DNA of 43,897 nt from NCBI GenBank assembly GCA_943704415.1, contig CALSCO010000670.1:1-43897 (forward strand). Reading direction: 5' to 3'. Made by a program: the position numbers and the translations under genes. Within the stretch, counting starts at the first letter, position 1, and each line of letters opens with the position of its first letter. This DNA is from Parvularia atlantis (taxonomy: Eukaryota > Opisthokonta > Rotosphaerida). This document shows positions 30,301 to 41,013 of this stretch, piece after piece. The notes under the pieces are model-generated. The model was not told the origin of the DNA and did no database searches. It worked only from the letters and a program-made list of their open reading frames with translations.

Positions 30301-30583
30301 GCCGTGCCGGTGGGCGCGGCGGGCGCGGGCGCGGCGGGCGCAGGAGCCTTGCGCACGTGTTCGAGCTCTGCGCCGCGCCCGGTCGGGCTCTGCGCGCACC
30401 GCTCGCCTGCACGCACCATCGCGCAGCTTCTTCTCGCGCTGTTGCGCCTCGTACTGCGCCTCCTTGAGGCGGATGAGCTCGTCCTGGAGCCGGTTGAACT
30501 GCGCGGCGCGGCGGCGCGGCTCGCTGAGAGGCGCCCCACTCCGCGGCCACGCTGCGCACGTCTTCAAGCGACACGCCGCTCAT
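27345..30583 (-). CDS. Long coiled-coil protein, golgin/CCDC186-like
   Basis: From ATG 30583 (MSGVSLED, then FNRLQDELIRLKEAQYEAQQ) almost the whole protein is heptad-rich coiled coil. Segments include LRAILLENKNMKREYSEKDS, IQAMRENMRHMSTIQDELEA, AEEQHAQELRKLQEQLQ, EALNKRVNSLTDENKQLTG, LNELLKQESEQLRLTLNSKV and VAEKEADELRAQLEDAQNER. A Pro/Ala-rich break lies near residues 50-130. The C-terminal block VRLLSSDVKVLQQDNEAKAK, IIQDFLMRERTGIL, then ETNRKLQHQVEEYHMKNMEL and MEVDRLRKELKKRGV resembles the conserved end of CCDC186-type golgins involved in dense-core vesicle and Golgi traffic. I infer the family from that tail only. More than fifteen introns; the one at 29987-30035 appears to begin GC. No GRIP domain or membrane anchor is seen. 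The ATG is 33 bp from that of divergent GTF2H2. Confidence 0.6.
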
Positions 30584-30616
30584 CTTGCCGATCAAATCGC
30601 AGCGTGTGGTACATGC

Positions 30617-31922
30617 ATGGACGCCGCCGATGTCGATGCCGAGCGCGAGGACGACGCGTTCAAGTCGTGGGAGGGGGTGCGCTCGGCGCGGCACGTCGGG
30701 GGCGCGCTCCAATCGCGGCGCGGCAGGCGTACCAGCGCAGCTGGGACGTGCTGCAGGAGGACCAGGACGGGTCGCTGCACACGGCGGTCAACTCGCTGCA
30801 GCAGCAACTCAAGCGGCGCCGCGTCAAGCAGATCCGCCAGATCCGCCGCGGCATCATCCGGCACGTCGTGCTCGTGATCGACCTGTCGCGCGCGATGGAG
30901 GAGCGCGATCTGGCGCCGTCGCGCCTCGAGCTTACCCTCACGCTGGCCGAGAGCTTCCTGGCCGAGTTCTTTGACCAGAACCCGATCAGCCAGGTCGGCA
31001 TCGTCGTCACGCGCGACGCCGCGGCCGAGAAGCTGACCGAGCTCAGCGGCAACCCGGCCGAGCACATGCGCCTGCTGCGCGAGAACAAGGCTACGGTCGG
31101 CGAGCCGTCGCTGCAGAACGCGCTTGAGCTGGCGCGGCAGTCGCTCGCGTGCGTGGCACGCACAGTGCTGGGACAGGCGCGGCTCAGACTGGGCGCACGC
31201 GCGCACGCAGACACGTGCCCAAGCACGGCAGCCGCGAGATCATCCTGATCGTCGCGAGCCTCACGACATGCGACCCGGGCAACATCTTCCACACGATCGA
31301 CGCGCTCAAGCAGGACCGCGTGCGCTGCTCGGTCATCGGCCTGTCGGCCGAGCTGCACGTGTGCCGCACGCTCGCGCGCGAGACCAACGGCGAGTACCAC
31401 ATCGTCCTGCACGACCAGCACATGCGCGAGGTCCTGCTCGACCACGTCGTGCCCCCGCCCGTCACCGCGGCCACGACCGCGTCGGACCTGGTCATCATGG
31501 GCTTCCCCGTGCGCAAGCAGGAGACGCACGCGTCGCTCTGCAGCTGGTGCGCGCGCGCGCGCGCGTGCGCGTCGCCCGCCGCGCGCGGGGCTGAGCGTGC
31601 CTGCAGTCATCAGCGCTGGACCTTTGGCGGGTACATCTGCCCGCGCTGCCTGGCCAAAGTCTGCGACCTGCCGTCCGAGTGCCCCACGTGCGCGCTCACG
31701 CTCGTCTCGTCGCCGCACCTCGCGCGCTCCTACCACCACTTGCTCCCGCTCGAGCCGTTCAAGGAACAGCCGCCCGCGGGCACGAAGCGCTGCGGCGCCT
31801 GCGACCGTCCCGTCGCGCGCGGCGAGAACGTCTTTGCGTGCCCGCGCTGCAGCCGCGCGTTCTGCATCGACTGCGACGTCTTCATTCACGACGTTTTGCA
31901 CAACTGCCCCGGCTGTGTCTAG
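30617..31922 (+). CDS. GTF2H2: TFIIH subunit GTF2H2/Ssl1 (p44)
   Basis: Core TFIIH subunit that stimulates the XPD helicase in transcription initiation and nucleotide excision repair. ATG 30617 gives MDAADVDAEREDDAFKSWEG, joined across a short intron to AYQRSWDVLQEDQDGSL, the Ssl1 N-terminal signature. The von Willebrand A domain follows: HVVLVIDLSRAMEERDLAPS, FFDQNPISQVGIVVTRDAAA and, after a second intron, SREIILIVASLTTCDPG. The C-terminal half has a cysteine finger (YICPRCLAKVCDLPSECPTC), the Ssl1 core (ARSYHHLLPLEPFKE), then a C4-type RING (RCGACDRPV, FACPRCSRAFCIDCDVFIHD, NCPGCV). All expected blocks are present. The TAG stop (31920-31922) overlaps the stop of DDX31 on the other strand. 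Confidence 0.93.
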
Positions 31923-34115
31923 GCTGATGTCGGCGCCGCGTGTGTCTTCTTACGCCTGTGCTTGCCGCCGCCGCCACCGGCCGGGGCCATGGCCGACGGC
32001 GCCTCGAGCAGACCAAAGCTGCGCGTGCGGCGGGGGTTAAGCGAGGCGGGCGTGGCGCGGGCGCGGGCACGGCGCGGCGTGCCTCTTGGCGAGGTGGCCG
32101 AGGTGGATACGCTTGACGTGGAACACGGCGCGCTGCTTGTGGCCGTGCGTCGCGTACGAGCGGATCCACTGGTGGAACGCCTGCGTCGCGAGCTCCTTGA
32201 GCTGCGCACGGCGGTCAGCAACGACAGCCAGGCGCGATCGTGCGCCGCCACCTTGGCGTCCTTGGCCACGCACTGCTCTATCAGCGTCTGCACGTACGTC
32301 GCCGCGCGCTGCGCGTCCGTCTCTAGGCCCTGCTGGCGCACGCGCGCGCGCTCGAGATCGGCCGCGCTCGCGTGCGGCAGGGCGGCGATGAACGCGTCCG
32401 GCGGCAGCTCGGCCGGCGCCACGCCCTTGGCCGCGAGCAGGTCCAGGTACTCGCCCTCGCTCGGGATCAGAAACAGCACCGACTCGCCGGCCGCGCCCAG
32501 GCGCGCCGTGCGCCCGACGCGGTGCACGTAGTCGAAGATGTCCTGCGACGGCGTGAGTGTGTATGTGTCTCTGTCCGGGCGAGAGCGGGGCCGCACGCAC
32601 CTGCGGACAGTCAAACTGAACCACAAAGTCGATGCCGGGCAGGTCAATGCCGCGCGCGACGACATCCGTGCAAAACAAAACGCCGCGCTCGCACCGTCGG
32701 AACTCGTCGTATGTCTCGGTGCGCACGCGCGAGGGCAGGTGGCTGTGCAAGCGGAAGAGCGGCACGTCTGGCAGCACGCCGGCCCCGGTCAGCGAGGCGT
32801 GGTGAAAGTCGCACGAGAGGCGCGTGCTGAAAAAAACGATGCCCTTGCGGGGCGTGCCGACCGCACCCGCGCTGCGCATGAGGCAGCCAACGAGCGACAC
32901 GAGCCGCTGCTTGACGGGGATAGTGGCGTACGCCTGGCGCAGCTGCGGCGGGAAGGCGTAGGCCGCGTGGGACGCGTCTTCGTCCGGCTGCTGCTCCTCG
33001 GCGTCCTCGGCATCCTCGTCCGAGTCCGAGTCCGAGTCGAAGCGGCGGTCGGCGACGGCGTGCGGCGCGGTCGAGGCGGCGGGTGCGGGCCCCTCGATGT
33101 GGATGAAGACTGGGTCGGTGAGGGCGCGCTTGAGCATGCGCTGGAGCGTGTCCTGCACTGTTGCCGAGCACAAGATGGTCTGGCGGCGCGTGGGCAGGCC
33201 GGACGGGACGGCTTCGGGCCCTGCCGTGGCGCGCTGCTCGTCGATCAGGTCGAGCAGGGCCGTGATGTCCTTCTCAAAGCCCTGGTCGAGCATGCGGTCG
33301 GCCTCGTCCAGGATGAGGAAGGCCAGGCGGTCGAATGCGACCAGGCGCGTCTTGCGCACGTACTCCATCAGCCGGCCCGGGGTGGCCACGAGCACGTTCA
33401 CGCCGCGGCGCAGGCTCTGCTTCTCGGACTTGCGGTGGTCGCCGCCGGTGACCAGGCCCGGCACGCACAGGATCTGGGCAGCGAGGATGCGCTTGAGCAC
33501 GTCAAAGGTCTGGGCGGCGAGCTCGCGGGTCGGGCTGAGGATGAGCGCGACGATACCCGAGTCGCGCCGGTTGATCCTGGCCGGGAGGGCGAGGATGCGC
33601 TGGACGAGCGGCAGGACAAAGGCGAGGGTCTTGCCGCTGCCCGTGCGCGAGTCGAGCACGACGTCGTGCCCGCGCAGGATGGCCGGGATGCCGCGCGCCT
33701 GCACCGGCGTGGGCTGCGTGATCGGCGGCGACATCTTGCTCGCCAGCAGCCGCACGATGCGCCCGTCCAGCCCAAGCTCCTCGAACGAGCGCGCGTCGGC
33801 CGCAAACTCGTACGACGCCGCGGCGGGCGGCGCTGGCGGTGGCGGTGGCGGCGTCGGCGCGCTGGGCGCTGATGGTCGGGCCGTGCCCGAGAACAGCGAC
33901 GAGATGACGACGCGACGCGGCTGCTTCGCCTGCTGCTGCTGCTCGCTCGGCGGCGGCGGCACTGGCGCCTCGGCGCGGCGGCTGCGCTTGACCACGGGCG
34001 CCCGCGCGCCGCCGGCCGGGGCCGCCCGCCGCTTGGCGCCGCGATGGGCCGGCGCATCATCGTCGGCGCCGCCCGTGCCCGTCAGGTGCAGCAGCAGCCC
34101 GTCGGCGTCGCTCAT
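31919..34115 (-). CDS. DDX31: DEAD-box RNA helicase DDX31/Dbp7
   Basis: Nucleolar ATP-dependent helicase for large-subunit rRNA maturation. ATG 34115 begins MSDADGLLLHLTGTGGADDD. A Gln/Pro-rich leader ends in RVVISSLFSGT, the SLF element typical of Dbp7. The core has FEELGLDGRIVRLLASKM, Walker A RTGSGKT, PTRELA, TPGRLMEY, DEAD in LILDEADRMLDQGFE, SAT in TILCSATVQD, RGIDLPGIDFVVQFDCPQ and motif VI HRVGRTARLG. An acidic Ser/Asp insertion lies between the RecA lobes. After introns near 32531-32598 and 32204-32253, the diagnostic tail LKELATQAFHQWIRSYATHG, FHVKRIHLGHLAKRHAAP is followed, across a last intron (about 32009-32060), by FGLLEAPSAM and a basic end. Without that last splice a stop occurs at 32037. 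The family identification is strong. Confidence 0.92.
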
Positions 34116-34129
34116 CGCACAAGAAAGTC

Positions 34130-34924
34130 TCACCCCGTCAGGTAGCCCAGCCACGACCCGAGACTGCTGTGCAGGCCAAGCTGCTGCGCCTGCTGCCGCG
34201 CGTAGAAGAAGAGGAGGGCAAGGGCAACGAGCTTGGTGCCCTGGTGCAGCACGGCGCGGCGGCGCCCGCCCCCGGCGACCGTCGCGGCGGCCGCGGCGAG
34301 CGGGTAGTCGACCAGGGACAAGTTGACGGCCCAGAGGCACAGCGCCAGCAGCACGCCGTCGACCACGCGGTCGCGGTTGAGCCGGCTGCGCATGAGCCCG
34401 TCGGTCAGGCGCTGCTGCTCGGCCAGCAGCTCCTTCTGCCGGGCCATCTCCTCGGTGTACTGGCCGGCGGCGCATCAGCAACCCGCGCGCGCGCGCGCGC
34501 ACACGCACACATGCACGCCGCGCACCTGCGCCATCGTCTGCTTGAGCAAGTCCTCGTTCGTCTCGAGCGCCGCGCGCAGCTCGCCCGCCCGCTCGCGCTG
34601 CTCGTCCATCTGCGCGTCGAGCGAGTGCACGTCGGCCTCGAGCCGCTCGATCGTGTCGCACTGGCGACGGATGTCGTCCTCGAGCTGCCCGATCCGGCGC
34701 CGCCCCTCGGCCAGGGCCTGCTGCAGCTGCCGGTTGCGCACGGCGTTGGCAACGTTGGCGATGTAGTTGGCCATGCCCAGCCGGGCCTGCGCCCGGTTGA
34801 TCTCGGCCTGGCGCCGGAAGGCCTCGTCGAGCTTGGTCACGAGCTCGCCGTACGCGGGCAGGCGCGCGACCGTGCCCTGCGTGCCCTGCGCCGCGGCCGA
34901 TGCGGGCACCAGCTCCCTGTCCAT
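34130..34924 (-). CDS. Coiled-coil protein with C-terminal membrane hairpin (unrecognised)
   Basis: From ATG 34924 (MDRELVPASAAAQGT) about 240 residues in two exons; the intron is about 34463-34529 and is rich in CG/TG repeats. The N-terminal half is a helical coiled coil: YGELVTKLDEAFRRQAEINR, ALAEGRRRIGQLEDDIRRQC, ADVHSLDAQMDEQRERAGEL, YTEEMARQKELLAEQQRLTD. Two hydrophobic segments follow (DGVLLALCLWAVNLSLVDYP and TKLVALALLFFYARQ), then a short tail GSWLGYLTG. That is the shape of a tail-anchored or hairpin organelle-membrane tether. I do not recognise the family. It lies between ATG2 (54 bp upstream) and DDX31 (14 bp downstream), all on one strand. The neighbourhood with a lipid-transfer protein is suggestive but not evidence. 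Confidence 0.75.
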
Positions 34925-34978
34925 GTGCTGCGGTTGTGGCGCAGTGCGGCAGAACAAAGTTGTCACAACGTCAGCAGA

Positions 34979-37900
34979 TCACTCGTCGGCAGGGTCGAGG
35001 TCGAGCGTGCTGCTCTTGTACTTTTCGCCGGCCTCCTCGGTCTCGCTCGGGTCGACCTCGTTGCGGATGCCGACGAGCACCTTGCCGACGGCCTCGACGC
35101 TGCCGATCAGAGGCTTGAGCAGCGCGGACGGGATCGCGCGCAGAGCCGTGCGGGCTGACGCGGCGGCGCCCTGCGCGACCCGAGGTCAACTTTCCCCCCG
35201 CGCGCAGTCACGACAGAGGCGCACGCACGTGCTGGTGGTAGGCCTCGATCGGGAGCGTCACGGCCGAGTAGAGCGCGTCGCCGAGACGCGCCTGGAGCGA
35301 GTGAAGCCCCTGCTGCGCGCCCTCGCGCACGTTGGCCGGCGGCGACGCGAAGAACGAAGGGTCGAACGACTCGGTGCTGCGCGACTCGCCCGCGGCCGCC
35401 TCGTCGCCCTCAACCGGCTCGCGGCTGGCCACGGCCGAGTTGGCGAAGAGCAGGATCATCTGCGTGCCGACGACGAGCTTGGTCGAGAGCTTGATTGTCT
35501 CAAGCGTGAGCGTCTTAATGACCGTGCCGGCCCCCTGTCGCAGCACGCTGCACACATGCGGCGCGCACGAGCTGTCTGTCAGAACCGGGCGCGTGCGCGT
35601 GCGCGTGCAGCCGACAGCGTGCGCACCGGCCGTCGCCGCGCGTGGGTGTAGCGATCAGGTTGAGCAGCGCCGACGCCAGGTTGACGATCGAGCCGACGAC
35701 GGTCACGCCGGACGCCACGCCGACGCCCGTCGCGACAAGGTCGATCAGCTGGTACTTGGCCAAGACGCCGTCGCGCACGCGCTCAAAGCCCTCGAGACCG
35801 GCCAGCCGCACGGCCGGCAGCCGCACGACCGAGCCCTCAATGTGGAACCGCTTGGCGAGCTCGATCAGGTCGCCCTCGAGCAGTGAGTCCCAGTGCAGCA
35901 CCCCGGGCATGTAGTCGACCTTGACCGCGACCGGCGCGATCGTCACCAGCTGGTAGAACGTCTTTGGCCCGTCTGTGGGCGACGGCGGGGCGACGCCGTA
36001 CGGCCCGGGCACGGACGGCGGGGTGTGCGTGAAAAAGTCCAGCAGGAAGTCAAACACGCCCTGGTCGATGTAGAGGCGCACGGGCAGGATGCGCAGGCGC
36101 AGGCGGGTCTCGATCGTGGGCACGCGCGGGCTCTGGCGCACGGCCGTGCTCTGAAACTCGAGCATGACCGAGCCGGTCTCGCGCGGCGGGTCGTTGGGCC
36201 CAGGCAGCCAGTACGTCAGTAAGTGCTTGAACTGGGACGAGCGCAGGAGGTCGCGCACACGCAGATCGCGCACGGTGATGGTCAGGTGCGACGCGACCAG
36301 GTCACCCGGAGCAAACGTGCGCCACCCGATCGCGAAGGCGAAGGCGTACGCCTTGAGCACGGGCGCGGCCGAGCGGGCACGCTGGAAGCGCAGGTGCGCA
36401 CGCCTGTGTGCACACACGCGCGGGCGGTCAGATCGAGATGCGCCGCGCACGGACGCCCACGCACAGGTCCGCCGACTTGGCCGTGCGCGCGTCCAAGTAC
36501 GCCTTGGCGTCGTTGAGCTCAATGTTGGTGAAGTCGTCGCAGCCGTGGTCCGCGTCAGGTGCGGCGGCAGGGTCGTCGTCGGGCGTGGGCGGGGCGCTGG
36601 CTGCAGGCTCGGCGGGCTCGTCGTTGTCGTCGTCCGCGCTGGCACTGGCGGCTGGTGCAGCTGCGAGGGCCGCGCGGGCCGGGGGCGGGGTGCTAAAGTC
36701 GAGGCCGTCGTACAGGCACCAACAGAGGACGTCGACGGTGATGTCGAGGTGAAAGGCGGGGCGCTCGGGCAGGGCGTACTCCTTGGCGCGGTCGTTGTTC
36801 TCGTGCGCGTGCGTGCGATCAAAGTGGTCCTCGTCAAAGCGCAGCGGCGCGTCGTCGATCACGCGGATGACCTCGGCCGGGGCGTCGGCCGCGCCAAAGG
36901 TGAGCTGCGACTCGTCCGGCGTCCTCAGCGCGGGCAAGTCCTCGGGCGGCTCCGCGGGCGGCTCCATGTCGAGGCGGATCTCACTGCCGCTCAGCAGGTC
37001 CATCCGCGCGCGTGGCCGCGGCACGTCGTCCAAGTGGTCCCAGTCGAGGTCTGGCTCGCCCTGCATTGGCTCTGGCAGCGTGCCGGAGTCAGGTGCGGAT
37101 GTCGGCGCGGACGAGCCGTTGCCGTCCGCCGGGGAGCCGTGGCGGGGCGCTGACCGCCCGCCGCGGTAGCCAGCACCGGCGATGGGCGTCTCTGGCTGGA
37201 TTTCGCCTGCGCGGTGCACAAATGTGGTCTCGTCCACGGCGTCGAGGGCCTCCTGGTCCACCACGACAGCGTCGTGGGCGGGCGCGGACGTGTCGGCTGC
37301 CGCGGCGTCGGCTGCCGCGGCGTCGGCGTCCAATGGGCGCGACAGATCCTTGCCCTCGACCAGGTAGTTGATCGCGCGCACAAAACAACTAAAGCTGTCG
37401 GCGCACGTGTCGATGACGGCGCGGCCAAAGCGCAGCTGCACGAGCGACTCGAGTCCCGTGCGGATGAAGAGCGTGGCGTCCTGCACGGTCAAAACGGCGA
37501 CGTAGCCGAGGGCCTGCCAGGGCGGGCTGTCGGCCGCGATGATGGTGCCAGTGGGCACGAGGGCGCCGTCGTAGTCACGCAGCCAGACGCGCAGGCCGGT
37601 GCACGCGAGGTTGAAGGCGAGCGTGGGCGAGCCGACGATGATGAGGCTGGAAAAGTCGCCGCGGGAGACGGCGAGGACGGCGTGGAACGAGTCGAGCCTG
37701 GGGCGGTACTGCGCGGCGATGTCACTCAAGGCCACGTCGAGCTTGATCGTGCGGTGGAGGTAGTCGGCGTAGAGGCCCTCCATCGGCGGCTCGTCGAGCA
37801 GGCGGGGCAGGCGCGTCATCCAGTCGGACGCAGGCAGGTACTGCAACACGAGGCCGTGCACGCGCAGGGCCACGGCGATGTCTTTGATCCGCGCGACCTT

Positions 37901-40860
37901 GTCCCAGCCGATCGTGAGGAGCATGTCGAGCACGGGCGCGGCGGTGGCAGCGGCGGCCGCGGCGGACGAGGACCTGTTGATGAGGTCCAGGGGCGCGCTG
38001 GCGTCGGTGACGTCGGCCAGGCCGGCGTCAGTCACGGTGAGGTGAAGAAAGTTGAGATTGTACCCGCGCAGCTGGATCACGCGGAAGGCGCGCAAGTCGG
38101 CCACGTCGATGGCGTACAGGGTCATGCCGTCGGTGATCGAAAAGGCAATCTTGCCGACGACGGCGTCGGCGCAGAGCAGGTGCACGTTGGCCGAGGGCGG
38201 GCGCAGGCTGCGTCGCACATACACATGGGCCGTCTTGTCATCGTCCTCGCCGGCCGCTCGGAAGACAATGTCGCGCGCGGGCGCGGCGCGCTCGGCCAGC
38301 GTGCCGACAAAGCGCGGCGTCCACTCGGTGGCCTCGTTGAAGATGAGGTCGGCCATCTCAAACTGGGCGCGGTCCATGTGCGCAATCACGCGCCAGATCG
38401 TGCACGTGAGCAGCGCCTTTGCCATCTGACGCGCGGTGGCGTTGAAGCCGCTCGGGTCGGCGCGGTGCTCGCGCATGAGCTCGGCGGCGTCGGGTGCAGT
38501 CGTGAGGCTGGCACCGCATGGGTCCTGCCAGTGCACGATGGCCGACGACGTCTGCGCGTGGTCGCCGCCGTCGACGAGGGCGATGGCCGTCATCTGCGCG
38601 GGCGTAAGCGCGCGCGCGCGTGTGTGTGTGCGCACGAAGAGAGGTGCCCGCGCACCGTGTACTGTCGCGACGCGGCCACGGGTTGCCGCAGGCACACGAG
38701 CACCTTGTTGAAGCCGACGTACAGGTCGCGCGGGTCCAGGCCGATCAGGCCGACCTCGTTATGTCCCGCGAGCACGGCCAGGTCGTGCAGGTCGACGACG
38801 GTGCTGGCGGGGTACGTGTACAGCCCCGGGCGGAAGTCTGAGCGGGTCGGGTCGACGACGACGCGCGCCGTGGCCAGGTCAAGGCGGAGCATGGGGCAGT
38901 GCAGCGAGACGGCCGTGGGGCGCGTGCGGCGCGCGCTGCGCGTGTGTGCGTGGGCGTCCTGGCCGTCCTCGTCGTCCTCGGGGTCCTGCGTGCGGGCGTC
39001 CGGGTCGAGCGGCGGCACAATAAAGTCGTGCAGGCGGTCGAGGACGCGCAGGTCGAGCCGGAGGAGGAGCGGCTGGAGCTTGATGGCGACCGAGGTGCGC
39101 GCGGCGTGCTGCTCGACGGTGACGACAATGTCCGGCTGCAACGACGCGGCCGCGCCGGCCATGGCGCTGCGCGGGGCGTTTGCAGGGCGCGCAGAGGGGC
39201 GGAAGAGCCCGCAGGCGGTCATGGCCGCGGCGAGCTCGGGCGCGCGCTCCGGGGCGACAGCGGTGGTGTCGGCAGGCAGGGCCGCGGTGAAGGCGAGGAC
39301 GGGCACGACGGGCTCGACGGGGAAAGGGAAGAACTCGACGACGGACGGGGCGAGGAGCTCGGGCGGGAGGCGCTCGTGGGCGGTCATACTCTGTACGGTC
39401 ACATTCACGGCGAGCTTGTGCTTGGCCTGGGTGAGTTCGAGCGCGAGGCTGTGGATGTGCAGGCCCACGTGCGAGGCCGGCCCCGTCAGCAGCTGCACGC
39501 CCACCTGGCGCAGGTGCAGCTGCAAGTGCAGCGTGGTCGGCAACTGTGTGGTCGGCGACGGCTCGCTCGGCACGGTCGCGGGTGCGGTTGGGAGTGTGGG
39601 CGCGGCGGCGGGCTCGTAGTCGCTGCGGTCGTCGTCGTCATCGTCGTCATCATCGTCGTGGCGGCCCTCATCGTCGTCGTCGTTGGCACGGTCGTGCTCG
39701 CGGTTGAGGCCGAGGTCAATTCGGGCAAAGTCGGCGGCGCCGAGGCTGCGCCCGAGCATGGGCTCGGCGTCAGTGCTGGAGACGCGCGAGCGCGCGAGCG
39801 GCGTGTGGAAGGCCGACGCGGCCGGCGAGTCGACTGAGACGAGGCTGCCGGGCGAGGCGGCGCGGGCGTCGTCGTCGTTGCCGTCGTCGCCGTCGTCGCC
39901 TTCATCGAGCCCGTCGCGGCGCGCGGTGAGGGCGGTGGCGAGGGCGACGAGGGTGTGCAGGTGCTGCGGCGCGAGGACGACATCGACGCTGCGGAGGAAG
40001 CAGTCGATGTCGTAGGCCGGGCTGACGTTGGCGAGGAGGGCAAGCTTGAGGTTGATGTAGTTGCTCTTGTCGACGTGGACGAGGACGTCGGTGTCGTTGA
40101 AGCGGAGGTCGGCGCCGGCGAGGCGGATGACTTTGAGCGCGACGGGGGCCGTGGTGGCGGCGTCGGGCGGGGGCGGGGTCTCGTCGCGCACGGTGACCTC
40201 GGGCAGGTGAAGGGCGATGTCGGCATCACTGTAGCGCAGCACGAGGGTGGTGTCGCGCGCGTCGACCTTGACGCGCGAGAGCATGCGGTTGATAAACTGC
40301 GTGAGGATGGCGCCGACATCGTCGCCGCCGGGCGCGGGTGTGGCGGGCACGGGCGCTGGCTCAGCTGCGGACTTCTCTTGGCGCAGGTACTCGTCGGCGA
40401 TTTGCTGCGACGTGACGAGGCTCTCGAAGACGGACGCTGCGGTGGCGGCCGGGCGCTCGGGAACGTGCTCGAGCACGACGTGCGTGCCCTCGACGGTCAC
40501 GGTGAGCGTGGCTGGGCGCGGCGCCACGTCACGCGTCGACACACGTCAGCGACCGCCCCCCCAACGCGCGCGCGCGCGGCGCGCCCGCGCACCCTGCCAG
40601 AGGCTCTCCCACGTCACCTGGACGGTGACCGCACCTACGCGGCCGCTGACGACGCGCGCGGGCAGGGCCTGGACGAGGCGGTTGAGCTCGTCTGTGTTGA
40701 GTTCGATGTCGCGCAGGACGACGACGCCGCGCGACGACGAGACCTCGACGTCGAGCTGCTCGAGCGCGAGGTCCTGACGGAAGAAGGGCCCGAGGGTGCG
40801 CTTGAGCGCGAACTTGACCACGCGCGCCTGCACCCGCTGCGTGAAGCCCCAGAAGGACAT
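34979..40860 (-). CDS. ATG2: Autophagy lipid-transfer protein ATG2
   Basis: A rod-shaped bridge-like lipid carrier that moves phospholipids from the ER to the growing autophagosome with Atg9 and Atg18/WIPI. ATG 40860 opens the chorein_N domain: MSFWGFTQRVQARVVKFALK, RTLGPFFRQDLALEQLDVEV, LRDIELNTDELNRLVQALPA. Repeating-beta-groove segments follow, rich in alternating hydrophobics, with acidic low-complexity inserts (poly-Asp near 39640-39720). Middle landmarks include LDITVDVLCWCLYDGLDFST. The C-terminal ATG2 region reads RLRLRILPVRLYIDQGVFDF, FYQLVTIAPVAVKVDYMPGV, IELAKRFHIEGSVVRLPAVR and YQLIDLVATGVGVASGVTVV. The end reads ALLKPLIGSVEAVGKVLVGI, RNEVDPSETEEAGEKYKSST. About 1,750 residues in only five or six exons; two are over 1.9 kb, unlike the finely split neighbours. 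A slightly short ATG2 that looks complete. Confidence 0.92.
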
Positions 40861-41013
40861 CGCGTGCGGGGGGCGTGCGGCGGTGCTGTTTGGTCGCGTC
40901 TGTGTGTCACCGAACTTCAATGTTGCGTGCCGTCGTTTGTCGTCTACAACAACCGCGCGCGCGACCAACACCGACACAGAGGAAGCTATCATTATTGTCG
41001 TTTGCCGCGGCAG

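Noticed and set aside
37214-39619. 801-codon plus-strand frame inside ATG2
   Set aside because: Antisense shadow of two very long GC-rich ATG2 exons; the minus strand has unambiguous ATG2 homology.
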